Notes under the pieces: generated by a model
Databases searched by the model: none
The model's input: the letters and a program-made list of their open reading frames with translations, nothing else
Told to the model about the DNA's origin: nothing
Program-made: the position numbers and the translations under genes
Part shown: positions 42,379-42,402 of the stretch, one piece after another
Layout of the letters: each line of letters begins with the position of its first letter
Position numbering within the stretch: the stretch's first letter is position 1
Assembly (NCBI GenBank): GCA_002422795.1
Contig: DITJ01000047.1
Coordinates: 1-42,402, forward strand
Reading direction: 5' to 3'
Length of the DNA: 42,402 bases
Source of the DNA: Alphaproteobacteria bacterium UBA6187
GTDB taxonomy: Bacteria > Pseudomonadota > Alphaproteobacteria > Rickettsiales > UBA6187

Positions 42379-42402
42379 GCACCCATAGCTCAGCTGGATA
42401 GA
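42379..42402 (+). tRNA. 5' end of a tRNA gene, cut by the window edge
   Basis: GCACCCATAGCTCAGCTGG then ATAGA matches a tRNA acceptor strand and D arm. The D arm is identical to that of tRNA-Arg(TCT) at 29281-29357, so an arginine tRNA is plausible, but the anticodon lies outside the window. Confidence 0.85.

Overview
The window is an AT-rich stretch of a bacterial chromosome, most likely from an alphaproteobacterium. The best lineage marker is the F1-ATPase inhibitor zeta subunit (DUF1476, 8992-9318), a family known from Alphaproteobacteria. The purC-purS-purQ-purL order, the psd-pssA pair and the short PurL fit this. The genome is unusually rich in small palindromic and tandem repeats and carries recent insertions, duplications and frameshifts. 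I cannot name the genus.

Layout. 1-1885: a partial unknown gene, a nested palindromic repeat and a cytochrome P450. 1952-3694: tonB-exbB-exbD, energising outer-membrane uptake. 4257-8863: purine operon purC-purS-purQ-purL, in which every gene junction has been invaded by repeats and one also by a GIY-YIG nuclease gene. 8992-11628: ATPase zeta subunit, a TerB/DnaJ-like protein, a GNAT acetyltransferase and rpsD. 11835-14468: accessory debris, comprising an IS982-type transposase remnant, a dispersed 125-bp repeat, an unknown 400-residue membrane protein, a 165-bp copy of the 3' end of pyrD and a truncated gene. 14470-18318: arsenic/chromate operon arsR, a small Cys-rich peptide, arsC with a HEPN-like extension in another frame, acr3, chrA. 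18526-24977: a long TPR protein, pyrD with flanking repeats and a 37-bp perfect hairpin, pssA-psd, and a LOG-family gene. 25300-29357: a cassette of a SIR2-like protein, a RhuM-family protein and a frameshifted serine recombinase, ending exactly in a tRNA-Arg gene. 29486-38314: an unknown helical protein, an Ala/Lys/Glu-rich coiled-coil protein, ybeY, a Fur-family regulator, an ABC-2-type permease, a membrane-anchored helical protein, a seven-TM AraC regulator, a family-4 uracil-DNA glycosylase, a 34-residue membrane peptide, a periplasmic Spy-like protein and an RlmI-like methyltransferase. 38376-42295: biotin genes bioC-bioH-like-bioF facing away from bioB, followed by the start of another tRNA.

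How they work together. The pur genes make SAICAR and FGAM. The bio genes build and release the pimeloyl chain (BioC, BioH-like), condense it (BioF) and insert sulfur (BioB); bioA and bioD are not in the window. The ars genes sense, reduce and export arsenic. pssA and psd make phosphatidylethanolamine. The most interesting candidate for an undescribed system is the SIR2-RhuM pair carried with its own recombinase at tRNA-Arg. Second are the ArsC-HEPN reading frame joined across an A-AAA-AAA slippery site and the GIY-YIG gene bracketed by inverted palindromic repeats inside the purine operon.
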